Shown here: in pieces, positions 42,784 through 52,166 of the stretch
Numbering within the stretch: position 1 is the first letter of the stretch
How the letters are laid out: each line of letters opens with the position of its first letter
Assembly (NCBI RefSeq): GCF_900107635.1
Contig: NZ_FNRD01000014.1
Location: 82,805 to 146,804, forward strand
Reading direction: 5' to 3'
DNA: 64,000 nucleotides
Origin: Flavobacterium gillisiae
GTDB taxonomy: Bacteria; Bacteroidota; Bacteroidia; Flavobacteriales; Flavobacteriaceae
Notes under the pieces: model-generated
The model's input: the letters and a program-made list of their open reading frames with translations, nothing else
What the model was told of the DNA's origin: nothing
The model's database searches: none
Made by a program: the position numbers and the translations under genes

Positions 42784-43734
42784 ATGACAAAGCCTACGTT
42801 AACTTCCCTTTTGAATATTGATCGTCCACTAATAATGGCACCTATGTTTCTGGTTTCAAATACTAAAATGGTAATTGAAGGAATGAAATCGGGTGTAGCG
42901 GGTTGTATTCCAGCCTTAAACTACAGAACATTAGAGGAACTGCGCGATTCCATTTTAGAACTTAGGGCAGCAAAAGTACCAGGAGGTAGTTTTGGTTATA
43001 ATTTGATTGTGAATAAATCCAATATCAAATACAAAGATCAACTGGAAGTTTTGTGTGCTGAAAAAGTTGATTTTATAATTACTTCTTTAGGCTCGCCGGA
43101 AGAAACTATTAAGGCAGCTCATAAAGTGGGAATCAAAGTTTTTTGCGATGTTACGGATTTAACTTTCGCCAAAAAAGTAGAAAGTTTAGGAGCAGATGCT
43201 ATTATTGCAGTTAATAATTTAGCGGGAGGTCATCGAGGACCACAATCTCCAGAGCAATTGATTAAAGAACTAAATGAAAAGACGGGATTACCTGTCATTT
43301 CTGCTGGTGGAGTGAGTACTAAATCCGATTTAGACAAAATGTTACGCTATGGTGCGATAGGTGTATCTGTGGGCAGCCCTTTTATAGCCTCGATTGAGTC
43401 TGGCGTTTCTGAGGAATACAAACAAGCCTGTGTTGATTATGGTGCGAAAGATATTGTCTTGACAGAGAAAATATCAGGGACGCCTTGTACGGTTATTAAT
43501 ACGCCTTACATTAAAAAAGTGGGTACGAAACAAACCTGGTTAGAGCGTACTTTAAATAAAAATAAAAGCTTGAAAAAATGGGTAAAAATGATCCGATACA
43601 TGATGGGATCTAATGCCGTTACTAAAGCTGCTACTGAATTCACGTATAAAACCGTTTGGGTTGCCGGACCAACGATAGAAAACACGACTGCAATACGTCC
43701 AGTTTCTGAAATTGTCGATGCATTAACTGCGTAA
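42784..43734 (+). CDS. Nitronate monooxygenase / FabK-like flavoprotein
   Basis: The 316-residue FMN enzyme has the TIM-barrel fold of the 2-nitropropane dioxygenase family. Motifs are PLIMAPMFLVSN at the N-terminus, IIAVNNLAGGHRG (the His segment of the family), PVISAGGVSTKSD and GAIGVSVGSPF (phosphate binding). The family includes nitronate monooxygenases and the enoyl-ACP reductase FabK, and sequence alone does not decide between them. It shares a promoter motif with the marR/beta-oxidation unit, which hints at a fatty-acid link. A terminator follows. Confidence 0.85.
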   Translation: MTKPTLTSLLNIDRPLIMAPMFLVSNTKMVIEGMKSGVAGCIPALNYRTLEELRDSILELRAAKVPGGSFGYNLIVNKSNIKYKDQLEVLCAEKVDFIITSLGSPEETIKAAHKVGIKVFCDVTDLTFAKKVESLGADAIIAVNNLAGGHRGPQSPEQLIKELNEKTGLPVISAGGVSTKSDLDKMLRYGAIGVSVGSPFIASIESGVSEEYKQACVDYGAKDIVLTEKISGTPCTVINTPYIKKVGTKQTWLERTLNKNKSLKKWVKMIRYMMGSNAVTKAATEFTYKTVWVAGPTIENTTAIRPVSEIVDALTA

Positions 43735-43761
43735 TTTTGCAATGCTAATCTATTGAATTTT

Positions 43762-43820
43762 CATTCCTAGTGATTTATTTTTGTATCATTATACAAAAGG
43801 TTACTAGGAATGTTTTTTTT
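43762..43820 (+). terminator. Terminator of the nitronate monooxygenase gene
   Basis: The outer stem CATTCCTAGT/ACTAGGAATG has an inner TTTTGTA/TACAAAA stem and is followed by TTTTTTTT. Confidence 0.85.
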
Positions 43821-43873
43821 ATTCAAAAAGCAATGATATTGGATAAGTGAGAAGTTTGTATTGGCAGGGGAAG

Positions 43874-44797
43874 TCATTCATTCAACACCATTTTTGCGGT
43901 TTCTTTCGCTATTCCAATTGTTGCAATCGCGCCACTATTAAAGCGTAAAAAATCAGATTCTACCCCATCGCTGAAAATGACTCCGCTTGTGGGCATTAGT
44001 GATTCAATCGTTAAATTATTTTGGTTTTTAATAATTCCTGCTGTGATCCCAATTTGGGTTCTGACGCTTTGAAAAGGTTCCCTAACCGCAAACAGCAATT
44101 CGTCGTCCTTCAATTTGGGTCTTTTTAGTTTTAGGTTCTTTTCAAAAAGGCCTGTGATTCCATAAGACATATTAAAAATTGAACTTAACCAACCTGTAGA
44201 CCCCGCGGGGGTAGAGACAATTAATCCGCTAGAAGATTGTTCTTCCTTCTTATTATCGTAACTTATTTTATATTTGGCAGAAATATGCGTCGATGCGCCA
44301 ATAAACAAATCATTAAACGCTAAGAGTCGTTGTCCATCATTGAGTTTTGCTTCTGCAAATCGCATGGTTTTTGAGTTGAATTTATTGGTGATTACATTTT
44401 CTACACCTCCAATAAAATTTGAAACATCAAAAGGCAATAATATTCCATCATATCTTTCTTTATCTGGATTTACGGCAATAATGGGGGTGTTTTTAGAATA
44501 TTTTGCCGTGTTGGCTACTAATCCATCTTGACCTATGACAATGATTAATTGATTTTCTGAGAATATAAACGACGAAACAAAGTTTCTTTCGACGATTTTG
44601 TTTTTGATGACTTTCGAAAGCTGAGTTTGCAACGACTGCAAAGCATTTTGGAAAATCTCATTTTCAATTTCGTAATCGTCAAAGTTGCCACCAAGGCGCT
44701 CTATATAGAACTTTGCTTGTGCTTTTGTGTTGAATCGTTCAATTAGTAATTCGAGCCGAGTTTTGTTTTTGACAATAATGGCATATTCCGTGCTCAT
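43874..44797 (-). CDS. NAD-kinase-like protein with altered GGDG motif
   Basis: The 307-residue protein has the NAD-kinase/diacylglycerol-kinase fold. The usual GGDGT is replaced by GQDGL (VIGQDGLVANTA, about 88-99). Other family segments are well kept: IAVNPD, FNDLFIGAS and LIVSTPAGSTGWLSS. The N-terminal 80 residues are an extra helical region. It lies 7 bp downstream of an SPFH-protein gene, so the pair is co-transcribed. It may be an NAD/NADH kinase with shifted specificity or a non-catalytic relative; I cannot decide. Confidence 0.78.
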   Translation of the reverse strand: MSTEYAIIVKNKTRLELLIERFNTKAQAKFYIERLGGNFDDYEIENEIFQNALQSLQTQLSKVIKNKIVERNFVSSFIFSENQLIIVIGQDGLVANTAKYSKNTPIIAVNPDKERYDGILLPFDVSNFIGGVENVITNKFNSKTMRFAEAKLNDGQRLLAFNDLFIGASTHISAKYKISYDNKKEEQSSSGLIVSTPAGSTGWLSSIFNMSYGITGLFEKNLKLKRPKLKDDELLFAVREPFQSVRTQIGITAGIIKNQNNLTIESLMPTSGVIFSDGVESDFLRFNSGAIATIGIAKETAKMVLNE

Positions 44798-44804
44798 GGT
44801 TTTC

Positions 44805-45812
44805 TTATTTTTCGCTTAATAAAGAATCCAATAGATCAGGACTAATGTTTAGTGTTCCAATTTTATCTGCATTTTCAGCTAGTTGTCTAAATGCAAGGGA
44901 AATATTGAATTTAGGATCTGGATTGTTGTTCAAAGCTGTCAGAATTCTCCAATCCATTTCTTTGTAGGGTTTCAAAGTTGCTTCAATCACATAACCTTGT
45001 GTTTCTGCTTCTATTTTATCGTTTTGTGTTTTCTCCTCAATTAATAATTTCCGTTGGTTTTCTACAGAAATATCTGCTTCGAGCTGCATTTCTCTCAATT
45101 TTCGATTGTTTTCCGCTTTTATAACCTCCGATTCCATTTTCTTCTCTGTAATTTGCTTTTGTTTTTCTTCAATAGCAATTTCAGTATTTAACTCTGTTTC
45201 CTTAATTTTTCGTTCTTGTTCTACCGCAAAATTTCGTCTTTCATAAATGGCTTGATCCGCTTCTTGCTGTAGTTTTTCTCTTGTTTCGGTTTCCAATGCT
45301 CTTGACATTTCCGGAGTTGCGGAAATCGCCAATATATTCGCACCCAAAATTTCTATTCCGAGCATATTGATAGCGGAGGATTTTTTCAAACCTTCGATGA
45401 TACTTTCTTCGATGGTTTTAGCAGAACGAATGGAATCTTTTAATTTTATACTATGAATAAAAGAAGAAGTTGCTGTTTGCGCCTCATTAATAAGTCTTTG
45501 GTTCAACTTCTCAATGTCATTTTTCTTGTATTGTCCGTTATCTTCAACGGTAAAATCCAAAACATCTGATAAGGTTTTTGGATTGGTAATTTTGTAGCTT
45601 ATTTGCCCCTGAATGGTAACCGTTTGGTAATCATTAGTCGATTCGCTAAAAATAAACGGCAAATCATTACTTCCCATGGGAATAGCAACGATAGAACTGT
45701 TTGGCGAGAAATAGAAGAACGAAAGTCCACGTCCTTCTTTTTTTATGCTTCCATTCTTAAAATGTAAAACATAAGTCATTGCATCAAATTTTATGTGCTT
45801 AATTCCGAACAT
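44805..45812 (-). CDS. SPFH/band-7 domain protein without membrane anchor
   Basis: The 335-residue protein has an SPFH domain at about 20-190 (VTIQGQISYKITNPKTLSDVL, then MLGIEILGANILAIS). A long Glu/Lys/Gln-rich coiled coil follows at about 185-285. The C-terminal tail contains NISLAFRQLAENADKIGTL. No signal or membrane helix is seen, unlike stomatins and flotillins. It probably forms oligomeric scaffolds. It is the first gene of a pair with the NAD-kinase-like gene. Confidence 0.88.
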   Translation of the reverse strand: MFGIKHIKFDAMTYVLHFKNGSIKKEGRGLSFFYFSPNSSIVAIPMGSNDLPFIFSESTNDYQTVTIQGQISYKITNPKTLSDVLDFTVEDNGQYKKNDIEKLNQRLINEAQTATSSFIHSIKLKDSIRSAKTIEESIIEGLKKSSAINMLGIEILGANILAISATPEMSRALETETREKLQQEADQAIYERRNFAVEQERKIKETELNTEIAIEEKQKQITEKKMESEVIKAENNRKLREMQLEADISVENQRKLLIEEKTQNDKIEAETQGYVIEATLKPYKEMDWRILTALNNNPDPKFNISLAFRQLAENADKIGTLNISPDLLDSLLSEK

Positions 45813-45944
45813 GGTTTGATTTTATAATTATATTAAAAATAGTTTATTTGTAAGTCATTATTTTCAAATGTACTAAATTAACCGATTGTGATTTTTTTAA
45901 CACAACTAAGTTATTAACAAGAATTTAAAAATATATTACAAAAA

Positions 45945-45972
45945 AAAAGCGTTCTCTGTGGAGAACGCTTTT
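45945..45972 (-). terminator. Terminator of purL
   Basis: The perfect stem AAAAGCGTTCTC/GAGAACGCTTTT is followed by a long T-run on the minus strand. Confidence 0.9.
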
Positions 45973-45992
45973 ACTATATAAATAACTAAAAT

Positions 45993-48900
45993 TTATTTTT
46001 TGTCAATCCATTTTTTGGCATTCACAAAGGCTTCGTGCCAAGGCGAAACTTCATCGTTTCTATCCTTTGGGTAATGTGCCCAGTTCCATTGAAATGTAGA
46101 ACGCTCAATGTGCGGCATCATTACTAGATGACGTCCAGTTGTATCACATAACATTGCCGTGTTAAAATCAGAACCATTCGGGTTTGCTGGATAACCTTCA
46201 TAACCGTATTTAGCCACGATATTGTAATTTTCTTCACCCATAGGTAAGTTGAATTTACCTTCTCCATGTGAAACCCAAACTCCTAAAGTGCTTCCTGCTA
46301 ATGAAGACAACATCACTGATTTGTTATCCTGTACCGTTACCGAAGTAAAGATACTTTCGTGTTTGTGGCTTTCGTTATGCAACATTTTCCCGTGTACTTC
46401 GTGCTCTGGATTGATTACTTCCAGTTCCATAAACAACTGACAACCATTACAAATTCCTACTGACAATGTATCTTCACGTTTGAAGAAGTTTTTCAAGGCC
46501 GTATTTGCTTTTTCGTTGTATTTAAAAGCTCCTGCCCAACCTTTAGCAGAACCCAATACATCTGAGTTAGAGAAACCTCCCACAGCTCCAATGAATTGAA
46601 TGTCTTCTAATGTCTCACGACCTGAAATCAAATCGGTCATGTGAACGTCTTTTACATCAAAACCGGCTAAGTACATAGCGTTTGCCATTTCACGTTCCGA
46701 GTTACTTCCTTTTTCACGGATAATAGCCGCTTTTGGACGTGGTTTCGAAGCATCGATTACTGGTTTCTTTCCTGTGAAATGTGTTAGGAAAGTATAGTTT
46801 AATGCTTGGTTTTTGTAATTATCAAAACGTGCTTGCGCCGTTCCGTTTTTAGATTGTTTTTGGTCTAATAAAAACGAAGTTTTAAACCAAATGTCTCTGT
46901 ATTTAGCGATGTCTAATTTGCAAGGACCAAAGTCTAAAGTAGCTTCGGTAGTTACCGTCCCCATTTTGTAGAAAGCGATATTGTTTGCGTTTAGTTTGCT
47001 TTCTAATGCTGTATCGTCTTTGGCTTGGAACACGATTCCGATGTTCTCAGCAAATAAATATTTGATGATGTCTTTCTCTTCAAAAACAGAGAAATCTATT
47101 TTAGCACCTAAATTATTGTCAGCGAAACACATTTCCAATAGGGTAGTGATCAAACCACCACTTCCGATGTCGTGTCCTGCAAGTATATTGTCTTCCAATA
47201 TTAATTCCTGAACGGTATTGAAGGCTCTTTTGAAGAAAGCTGAGTCTTTAATTGTTGGTGCGTCTTTCCCAATCGTGTTCAACGTTTGTGCAAGCGAAGA
47301 ACCACCTAGTTTGTATTCATCTTGTGATAAATTGATATAATAAATAGATCCACCGTTTCTTTGCAGTACAGGTTCTACTACTTTTTTAACATCAGTACAA
47401 TTTCCTCCTGCGGTAATAATAACCGTTCCCGGAGCAATTACTTCTTCATTTGGATATTTTTGTTTCATCGAAAGGGAGTCTTTTCCTGTTGGAATATTGA
47501 TCCCTAATTCGATTGCAAAATTCGAACAACTTTCTACGGCTGCGTACAAACGAGCATCTTCTCCTTCGTTTTTACAAGCCCACATCCAGTTGGCCGAAAG
47601 TGAAATTCCGTCCAAGCCGTCTTTGATAGGAGCCCAAACGATATTTGACAATGCCTCAGCGATAGCGGTTCTACTTCCTGCAACAGGATCAAGTAAAGCG
47701 GCTACAGGCGAATGCCCGATAGAAGTGGCAATTCCTTCTTTTCCGTTGTAATCCAAAGCCATTACACCACAGTTATTTAACGGTAATTGCAACGGTCCAG
47801 CACATTGTTGTTTGGCAACTTTACCACCCACACAACGGTCTACTTTGTTTGTTAACCAGTCTTTACAAGCCACAGCTTCTAGTTGAAGCACTTGTTCAAG
47901 ATAAGTTGATATGTTTCTTACACTGTATTCTAAATCAGCATAATTTCTGTCGATTGTTGAATCGGTCATAACCACTTTTGGCGAACTTCCAAAAAAGTCT
48001 TCCAAAGCAAAATCCATTGGTTTAGCACCTGTAGTTTTTGATTCGAATGTAAAACGATGGTCTCCGGTCACGTCACCTACTTGGTACATAGGAGCGCGCT
48101 CTCTATCGGCAATTTTTTGTAAGGTGTCAATGTCTTTCTGACCAATAACTAATCCCATTCTTTCTTGAGACTCGTTACCGATGATTTCTTTTGCCGAAAG
48201 GGTAGGGTCGCCCACAGGCAATTTGTCCAAGTCAATCAAACCTCCAGTATCTTCCACTAATTCTGACAGACAGTTTAAGTGTCCTCCAGCACCGTGATCA
48301 TGGATAGATACGATTGGGTTTTCATTGCTTTCTACCAATCCACGAATGGCATTGGCAACTCTTTTTTGCATTTCTGGATTCGAACGTTGGATTGCGTTTA
48401 ACTCGATACCAGAACTAAAAGCGCCGGTGTCTGCAGAAGAAACCGCAGCTCCACCCATTCCGATTCTATAATTTTCACCACCTAGGATAACGATTTTGTC
48501 TCCTGTTTGTGGTGTTTTTTTGATTGCTTGCTCTAGTTTTCCGTAACCAATTCCACCCGCTTGCATAATCACTTTGTCGAAACCTAATTTACGGGCGTCT
48601 TCTTCATGTTCGAAAGTCAGAACAGAACCTGTAATAAGCGGTTGTCCGAATTTGTTTCCAAAATCAGAAGCTCCGTTTGAGGCTTTGATTAAAATATCCA
48701 TTGGAGTTTGGTACAACCATTTTCTCTCGGCCATTCCGTTTTCCCATGGTCTGTTTTCTTCTAGACGAGAGTACGAAGTCATATAAACTGCCGTTCCTGC
48801 CATAGGTAATGAACCTTGTCCTCCTGCTAAACGGTCGCGGATTTCTCCACCTGAACCCGTTGCAGCTCCATTGAAAGGCTCTACAGTGGTTGGAAAATTA

Positions 48901-49646
48901 TGTGTTTCTGCTTTTAAGGAAATAACCGAATCAAATTCTGTTACTTGATAAAAATCAGGTTTGTCTGCGCTTTTTGGAGCAAATTGCTCTACACGAGGCC
49001 CTTTTACAAAAGCCACATTGTCTTTATATGCCGAAACGATGTCGTTAGGATTTTCTAACGATGTTTTCTTAATCATTTTGAATAAAGAAGATTCTTTTTC
49101 TACACCATCAATAACAAATTTTCCGTTGAAAATCTTGTGACGACAGTGCTCTGAATTGGCTTGTGAGAAACCAAATATTTCAGAGTCAGTTAGTTTTCTA
49201 CCTATTTTAAAAGCTAAGTTATCAAGGTATTCTACTTCTTCTGGACTTAAAGACAATCCTTCTTGTTTGTTGTATGCTGCAATATCATCAATATCTAAAA
49301 TGGCTTCTGGTGCGATATCGATGGTGAAAATAGTTTGATTTAACTCGGAATATTTTTGCGAAAGCATTGGGTCAAAATCGGCAGAATCAGCTGTAGCATA
49401 CTGAAACTCCTCAATTCTAATAATCCCTGAAATAGCCATATTTTGGGTGATTTCAACGGCATTAGTACTCCAAGGAGTTACCATTGCGGCGCGGGGACCA
49501 ACAAAAAAATCCGTCAGTACGGATTTTTCGATTTTATTTGAGTCGGCAAAAAGCCAGTTTAATTTTGAAATGTCTTGAGCTGAAATTTCGCCTTGCGTTT
49601 GTACTGCAAAAATTGCTTTGCTTTGGTTTTCAAAGAAATGGATCAT
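45993..49646 (-). CDS. purL: Phosphoribosylformylglycinamidine synthase, single-chain PurL
   Basis: Fourth step of de novo purine synthesis: converts FGAR, glutamine and ATP to FGAM. The 1217-residue protein is the large one-chain form. It has an N-terminal PurS-like part and the linker motif GFSQANSEHCRHKIFNG. Two AIRS-type halves follow, with TEFDSVISLKAETHNFP and GSGGEIRDR. The C-terminal class-I glutamine amidotransferase domain has nucleophile Cys in VGICNGCQLF and the His/Glu of PHIERSTFQWN. The ATG at 49646 is used because a -7 box overlaps the longer alternative start at 49676. Confidence 0.97.
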   Translation of the reverse strand: MIHFFENQSKAIFAVQTQGEISAQDISKLNWLFADSNKIEKSVLTDFFVGPRAAMVTPWSTNAVEITQNMAISGIIRIEEFQYATADSADFDPMLSQKYSELNQTIFTIDIAPEAILDIDDIAAYNKQEGLSLSPEEVEYLDNLAFKIGRKLTDSEIFGFSQANSEHCRHKIFNGKFVIDGVEKESSLFKMIKKTSLENPNDIVSAYKDNVAFVKGPRVEQFAPKSADKPDFYQVTEFDSVISLKAETHNFPTTVEPFNGAATGSGGEIRDRLAGGQGSLPMAGTAVYMTSYSRLEENRPWENGMAERKWLYQTPMDILIKASNGASDFGNKFGQPLITGSVLTFEHEEDARKLGFDKVIMQAGGIGYGKLEQAIKKTPQTGDKIVILGGENYRIGMGGAAVSSADTGAFSSGIELNAIQRSNPEMQKRVANAIRGLVESNENPIVSIHDHGAGGHLNCLSELVEDTGGLIDLDKLPVGDPTLSAKEIIGNESQERMGLVIGQKDIDTLQKIADRERAPMYQVGDVTGDHRFTFESKTTGAKPMDFALEDFFGSSPKVVMTDSTIDRNYADLEYSVRNISTYLEQVLQLEAVACKDWLTNKVDRCVGGKVAKQQCAGPLQLPLNNCGVMALDYNGKEGIATSIGHSPVAALLDPVAGSRTAIAEALSNIVWAPIKDGLDGISLSANWMWACKNEGEDARLYAAVESCSNFAIELGINIPTGKDSLSMKQKYPNEEVIAPGTVIITAGGNCTDVKKVVEPVLQRNGGSIYYINLSQDEYKLGGSSLAQTLNTIGKDAPTIKDSAFFKRAFNTVQELILEDNILAGHDIGSGGLITTLLEMCFADNNLGAKIDFSVFEEKDIIKYLFAENIGIVFQAKDDTALESKLNANNIAFYKMGTVTTEATLDFGPCKLDIAKYRDIWFKTSFLLDQKQSKNGTAQARFDNYKNQALNYTFLTHFTGKKPVIDASKPRPKAAIIREKGSNSEREMANAMYLAGFDVKDVHMTDLISGRETLEDIQFIGAVGGFSNSDVLGSAKGWAGAFKYNEKANTALKNFFKREDTLSVGICNGCQLFMELEVINPEHEVHGKMLHNESHKHESIFTSVTVQDNKSVMLSSLAGSTLGVWVSHGEGKFNLPMGEENYNIVAKYGYEGYPANPNGSDFNTAMLCDTTGRHLVMMPHIERSTFQWNWAHYPKDRNDEVSPWHEAFVNAKKWIDKK

Positions 49647-49673
49647 TGTTGTGTAGTTTGTTGTATTACGGTG

Positions 49674-49704
49674 CAAATTTAGTCTAAAAAAACAGTAAGA
49701 ACAA
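49674..49704 (-). promoter_or_regulatory. Promoter of purL
   Basis: On the minus strand, TTG (49702-49704), 20 bp, then TAAATTTG (49674-49681). It is 28 bp before the ATG at 49646 and overlaps the alternative start at 49676. Confidence 0.65.
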
Positions 49705-49857
49705 GTGTAAAAAACGACTTTTTAAAGAAGGTCTAATTTAGACAGAATGATCAGAATATGAATATTCGGCATTCGAAATTCTACACTCTAAATGTAAAAA
49801 AAACAATAAGGTCGAATGTTCAATTTAGAATATTGAATAACGAAGTTTTAGCTACTA

Positions 49858-51372
49858 TTATTTTGGGAATGGTTTATTTTGATACGCACCTAAATCAGGG
49901 GGTGTAGTTCGAGTGTTTCCTAGAATATCTAATGGAATCGAATAGGCCGTATTCCCTTTTGCGAAAGCAGCAGAAGTTGCATCAATATTCAGTTTATTCA
50001 AGTTGATATTGTAGAATTTCGGACTCAGATTTAAAATAATTGCTGAATAATGAGCGGGATCAGTTGCAAATTGATAATCTGGATTTGTGGTTGTAGCATC
50101 ATATTTTATCAAGCAATTGTTGAATTGATAGGCAAATGTGGCCGTTGTTTTTTTTGATAAGCTCAATTCATTCGAATACGAACCATAAATAATACAATTA
50201 TTAAAAGTAGCTTGCGTTAGGTCTTTCACTTCGGGAACGGCAGCTGTAATAAAATTGTCTATGGAAACGGCAACTTGCGACGAACTGTTCCAGTTATTAT
50301 TGAATGTGGAATGACTGAATTTATAGTTTCCGCCGTAAGAACAGGATAGACTAGCTAGTCCAGCAGAATTAATCACTATGTTTTCTCCATTGATTTTTGC
50401 AGTTTGTGCTAAGATCCCATAATTGGAAGAATCGTAAATTTGGGTATTTTTAATGGACACCGTAGTTCCGTCATTGTTTTGAATTAATAAACCAATAGTG
50501 GCATTTTTTATAGTTAAATGATTTATGATATTATTTGTGCTGCCATTTGTAAGCCAGATTGTTCCCCATTGTCCGGGAACATCAGCATATTCAGGTTCGA
50601 GGCGGTCGCCTTCAAAAACAACTTCATTTTCAGAGAGCGCTGAATTTGATTTGGATCCATTGATATTTATGGAGGCATTATTGCTCACGATAAGTCCGGA
50701 GTTTGCATGGAAATGAACACGAGATCCTGAATTAAAAACAACTTTTTTTCCTGTGGGAACTGCAGCGTAACCGTATATAACATACGGCTTTTGGTTAGTG
50801 AATACGAGTTCGTTTCCATTTACGGGATCATTTTCATCCAGATAAAAGCCATATATTTTTTCGTCAGCTAGCGGCAGTGTTTCGGTAGTACCATCTGCAA
50901 AACGTTTTGGATATAAGAAAACGGCATCTTGGATAAGCGTCACTAATTCTACCTTTTGTAAATTTGTTCCGGCGTCAAATTCAATTTGGTCGGTATAGAG
51001 GAAGTCTGATGGGCTAGCATCGGTAATGTTGGCAGTCGTTTCTATAAAAATATATAGGCTGTCCTTAGCAAGTAGGTCTACGTTTTTAAACGATTTCCCT
51101 TCGCTTCCTTGCATTCCGTCCACGGTCATGCGGTATTTAGAATTTAGTCCTTTTGCCAGTTTTATCGTGGGAATAGTAATGTCATTTTTACTTTTATTGT
51201 ACACTTTTAGTCGGTACGTACTGGAGCCTATATTGGTAAAAACGGTGTCTAGATAAATTGTGTCCTTTGAAAAAGTTAAATCTCCTGTACTTGCAACCGT
51301 TTCAAAATCAGAACGGCAAGAGCAAACTAACAACAGAAATCCAATAAGAAACAATAGAGAGTAAGGACGCAT
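49858..51372 (-). CDS. Lipoprotein with right-handed parallel beta-helix
   Basis: The 504-residue lipoprotein (signal segment ends LLLVCSC) has an N-terminal immunoglobulin-like region at about 40-150 with a DTVFTNIGSSTYRLKVYNKS-type strand pattern. A pectate-lyase-like parallel beta-helix follows at about 215-450, with repeats such as SININGSKSN, NNIINHLTIKNATIGLLIQ and TTVSIKNTQIYDSSNYGIL. The protein ends with the right-handed-repeat finish NTRTTPPDLGAYQ. No catalytic residues of polysaccharide lyases can be assigned. It is probably an outer-membrane or surface protein of unknown role. Confidence 0.85.
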   Translation of the reverse strand: MRPYSLLFLIGFLLLVCSCRSDFETVASTGDLTFSKDTIYLDTVFTNIGSSTYRLKVYNKSKNDITIPTIKLAKGLNSKYRMTVDGMQGSEGKSFKNVDLLAKDSLYIFIETTANITDASPSDFLYTDQIEFDAGTNLQKVELVTLIQDAVFLYPKRFADGTTETLPLADEKIYGFYLDENDPVNGNELVFTNQKPYVIYGYAAVPTGKKVVFNSGSRVHFHANSGLIVSNNASININGSKSNSALSENEVVFEGDRLEPEYADVPGQWGTIWLTNGSTNNIINHLTIKNATIGLLIQNNDGTTVSIKNTQIYDSSNYGILAQTAKINGENIVINSAGLASLSCSYGGNYKFSHSTFNNNWNSSSQVAVSIDNFITAAVPEVKDLTQATFNNCIIYGSYSNELSLSKKTTATFAYQFNNCLIKYDATTTNPDYQFATDPAHYSAIILNLSPKFYNINLNKLNIDATSAAFAKGNTAYSIPLDILGNTRTTPPDLGAYQNKPFPK

Positions 51373-51654
51373 TTCGTTTGATTTTGTGTAAAAATAGCAA
51401 AAAACTCATTTGAATGGTACTGAATTTTAGATTAGAATATGTAATGTGACGTTATTTAGTGGGTACAGAAAAGCGTTTTCGTGATTATAGATGAAGAAAA
51501 ACAAAACGATTACATTATCAAAGTTTACTTTTTTTAATAGTTTTAAAAAAAAGATTGTTCCTGATTTTAAGAATAATTACTTGATTTATGTTTTGAACAG
51601 ATGCTAATTCTATGCTAAAGATTGTTTTTAGTATTTTGTTTCTCGTCTTTTGTC
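51373..51654. other. Gene-free divergent intergenic region
   Basis: AT-rich; no reading frame or RNA gene that I can support. The right edge holds the promoter of the thioesterase gene. Confidence 0.5.
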
Positions 51655-51662
51655 TAAATTTA
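51655..51662 (+). promoter_or_regulatory. -7 box of the hotdog thioesterase gene
   Basis: TAAATTTA, one mismatch to TAnnTTTG, lies 21 bp upstream of the ATG at 51683. It falls within the longer alternative frame (from 51650). Confidence 0.45.
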
Positions 51663-51682
51663 CATTCTATAAAATAAAATTC

Positions 51683-52120
51683 ATGACATTCGATAAAGAA
51701 AAAATACTGGAATACTGTAATCGTATTTCCAAAAACACTTTAATGGAAACCTTAAATATTGAGTATGTTGATGCTGGAGAAGATTTTTTGACAGCAACAA
51801 TGCCAGTGAATCCAACTGTTCACCAACCTATGGGGCTTTTGCACGGCGGTGCCTCGGTGGCCTTGGCAGAAAGTGTCGGTAGTGCGGCTTCATTTTTATT
51901 TATCAATCCAGAGCTTAGTGAAGTGCGCGGAATTGAGATTTCGGCAAATCATTTAAAGGCAAAACGCAACGGGATAGTGACTGCGACAGCAAAGATTATT
52001 CATAAAGGTAGAAGCATTCATCTTTGGGAAATACGCATTACCGATGAAAATGACAGTCTCATTTCACTATGCAAATTGACCAATATGGTTTTGCCTAAAA
52101 GAACGATAAAACAAGAATAA
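51683..52120 (+). CDS. Hotdog-fold acyl-CoA thioesterase, likely DHNA-CoA hydrolase of menaquinone synthesis
   Basis: The 145-residue PaaI/MenI-type hotdog protein has the active-site segment QPMGLLHGGASVALAESVGS (about 45-64). A later strand reads GIEISANHLKAKRNG. Hydrolysis of 1,4-dihydroxy-2-naphthoyl-CoA is inferred from the next gene, an isochorismate synthase, 47 bp downstream on the same strand; both are menaquinone-pathway steps. The start is the ATG at 51683. Confidence 0.82.
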   Translation: MTFDKEKILEYCNRISKNTLMETLNIEYVDAGEDFLTATMPVNPTVHQPMGLLHGGASVALAESVGSAASFLFINPELSEVRGIEISANHLKAKRNGIVTATAKIIHKGRSIHLWEIRITDENDSLISLCKLTNMVLPKRTIKQE

Positions 52121-52166
52121 GGGGGCTTTTATATTAATTAAACTTCGGTTTATAATAAAGTAAATT

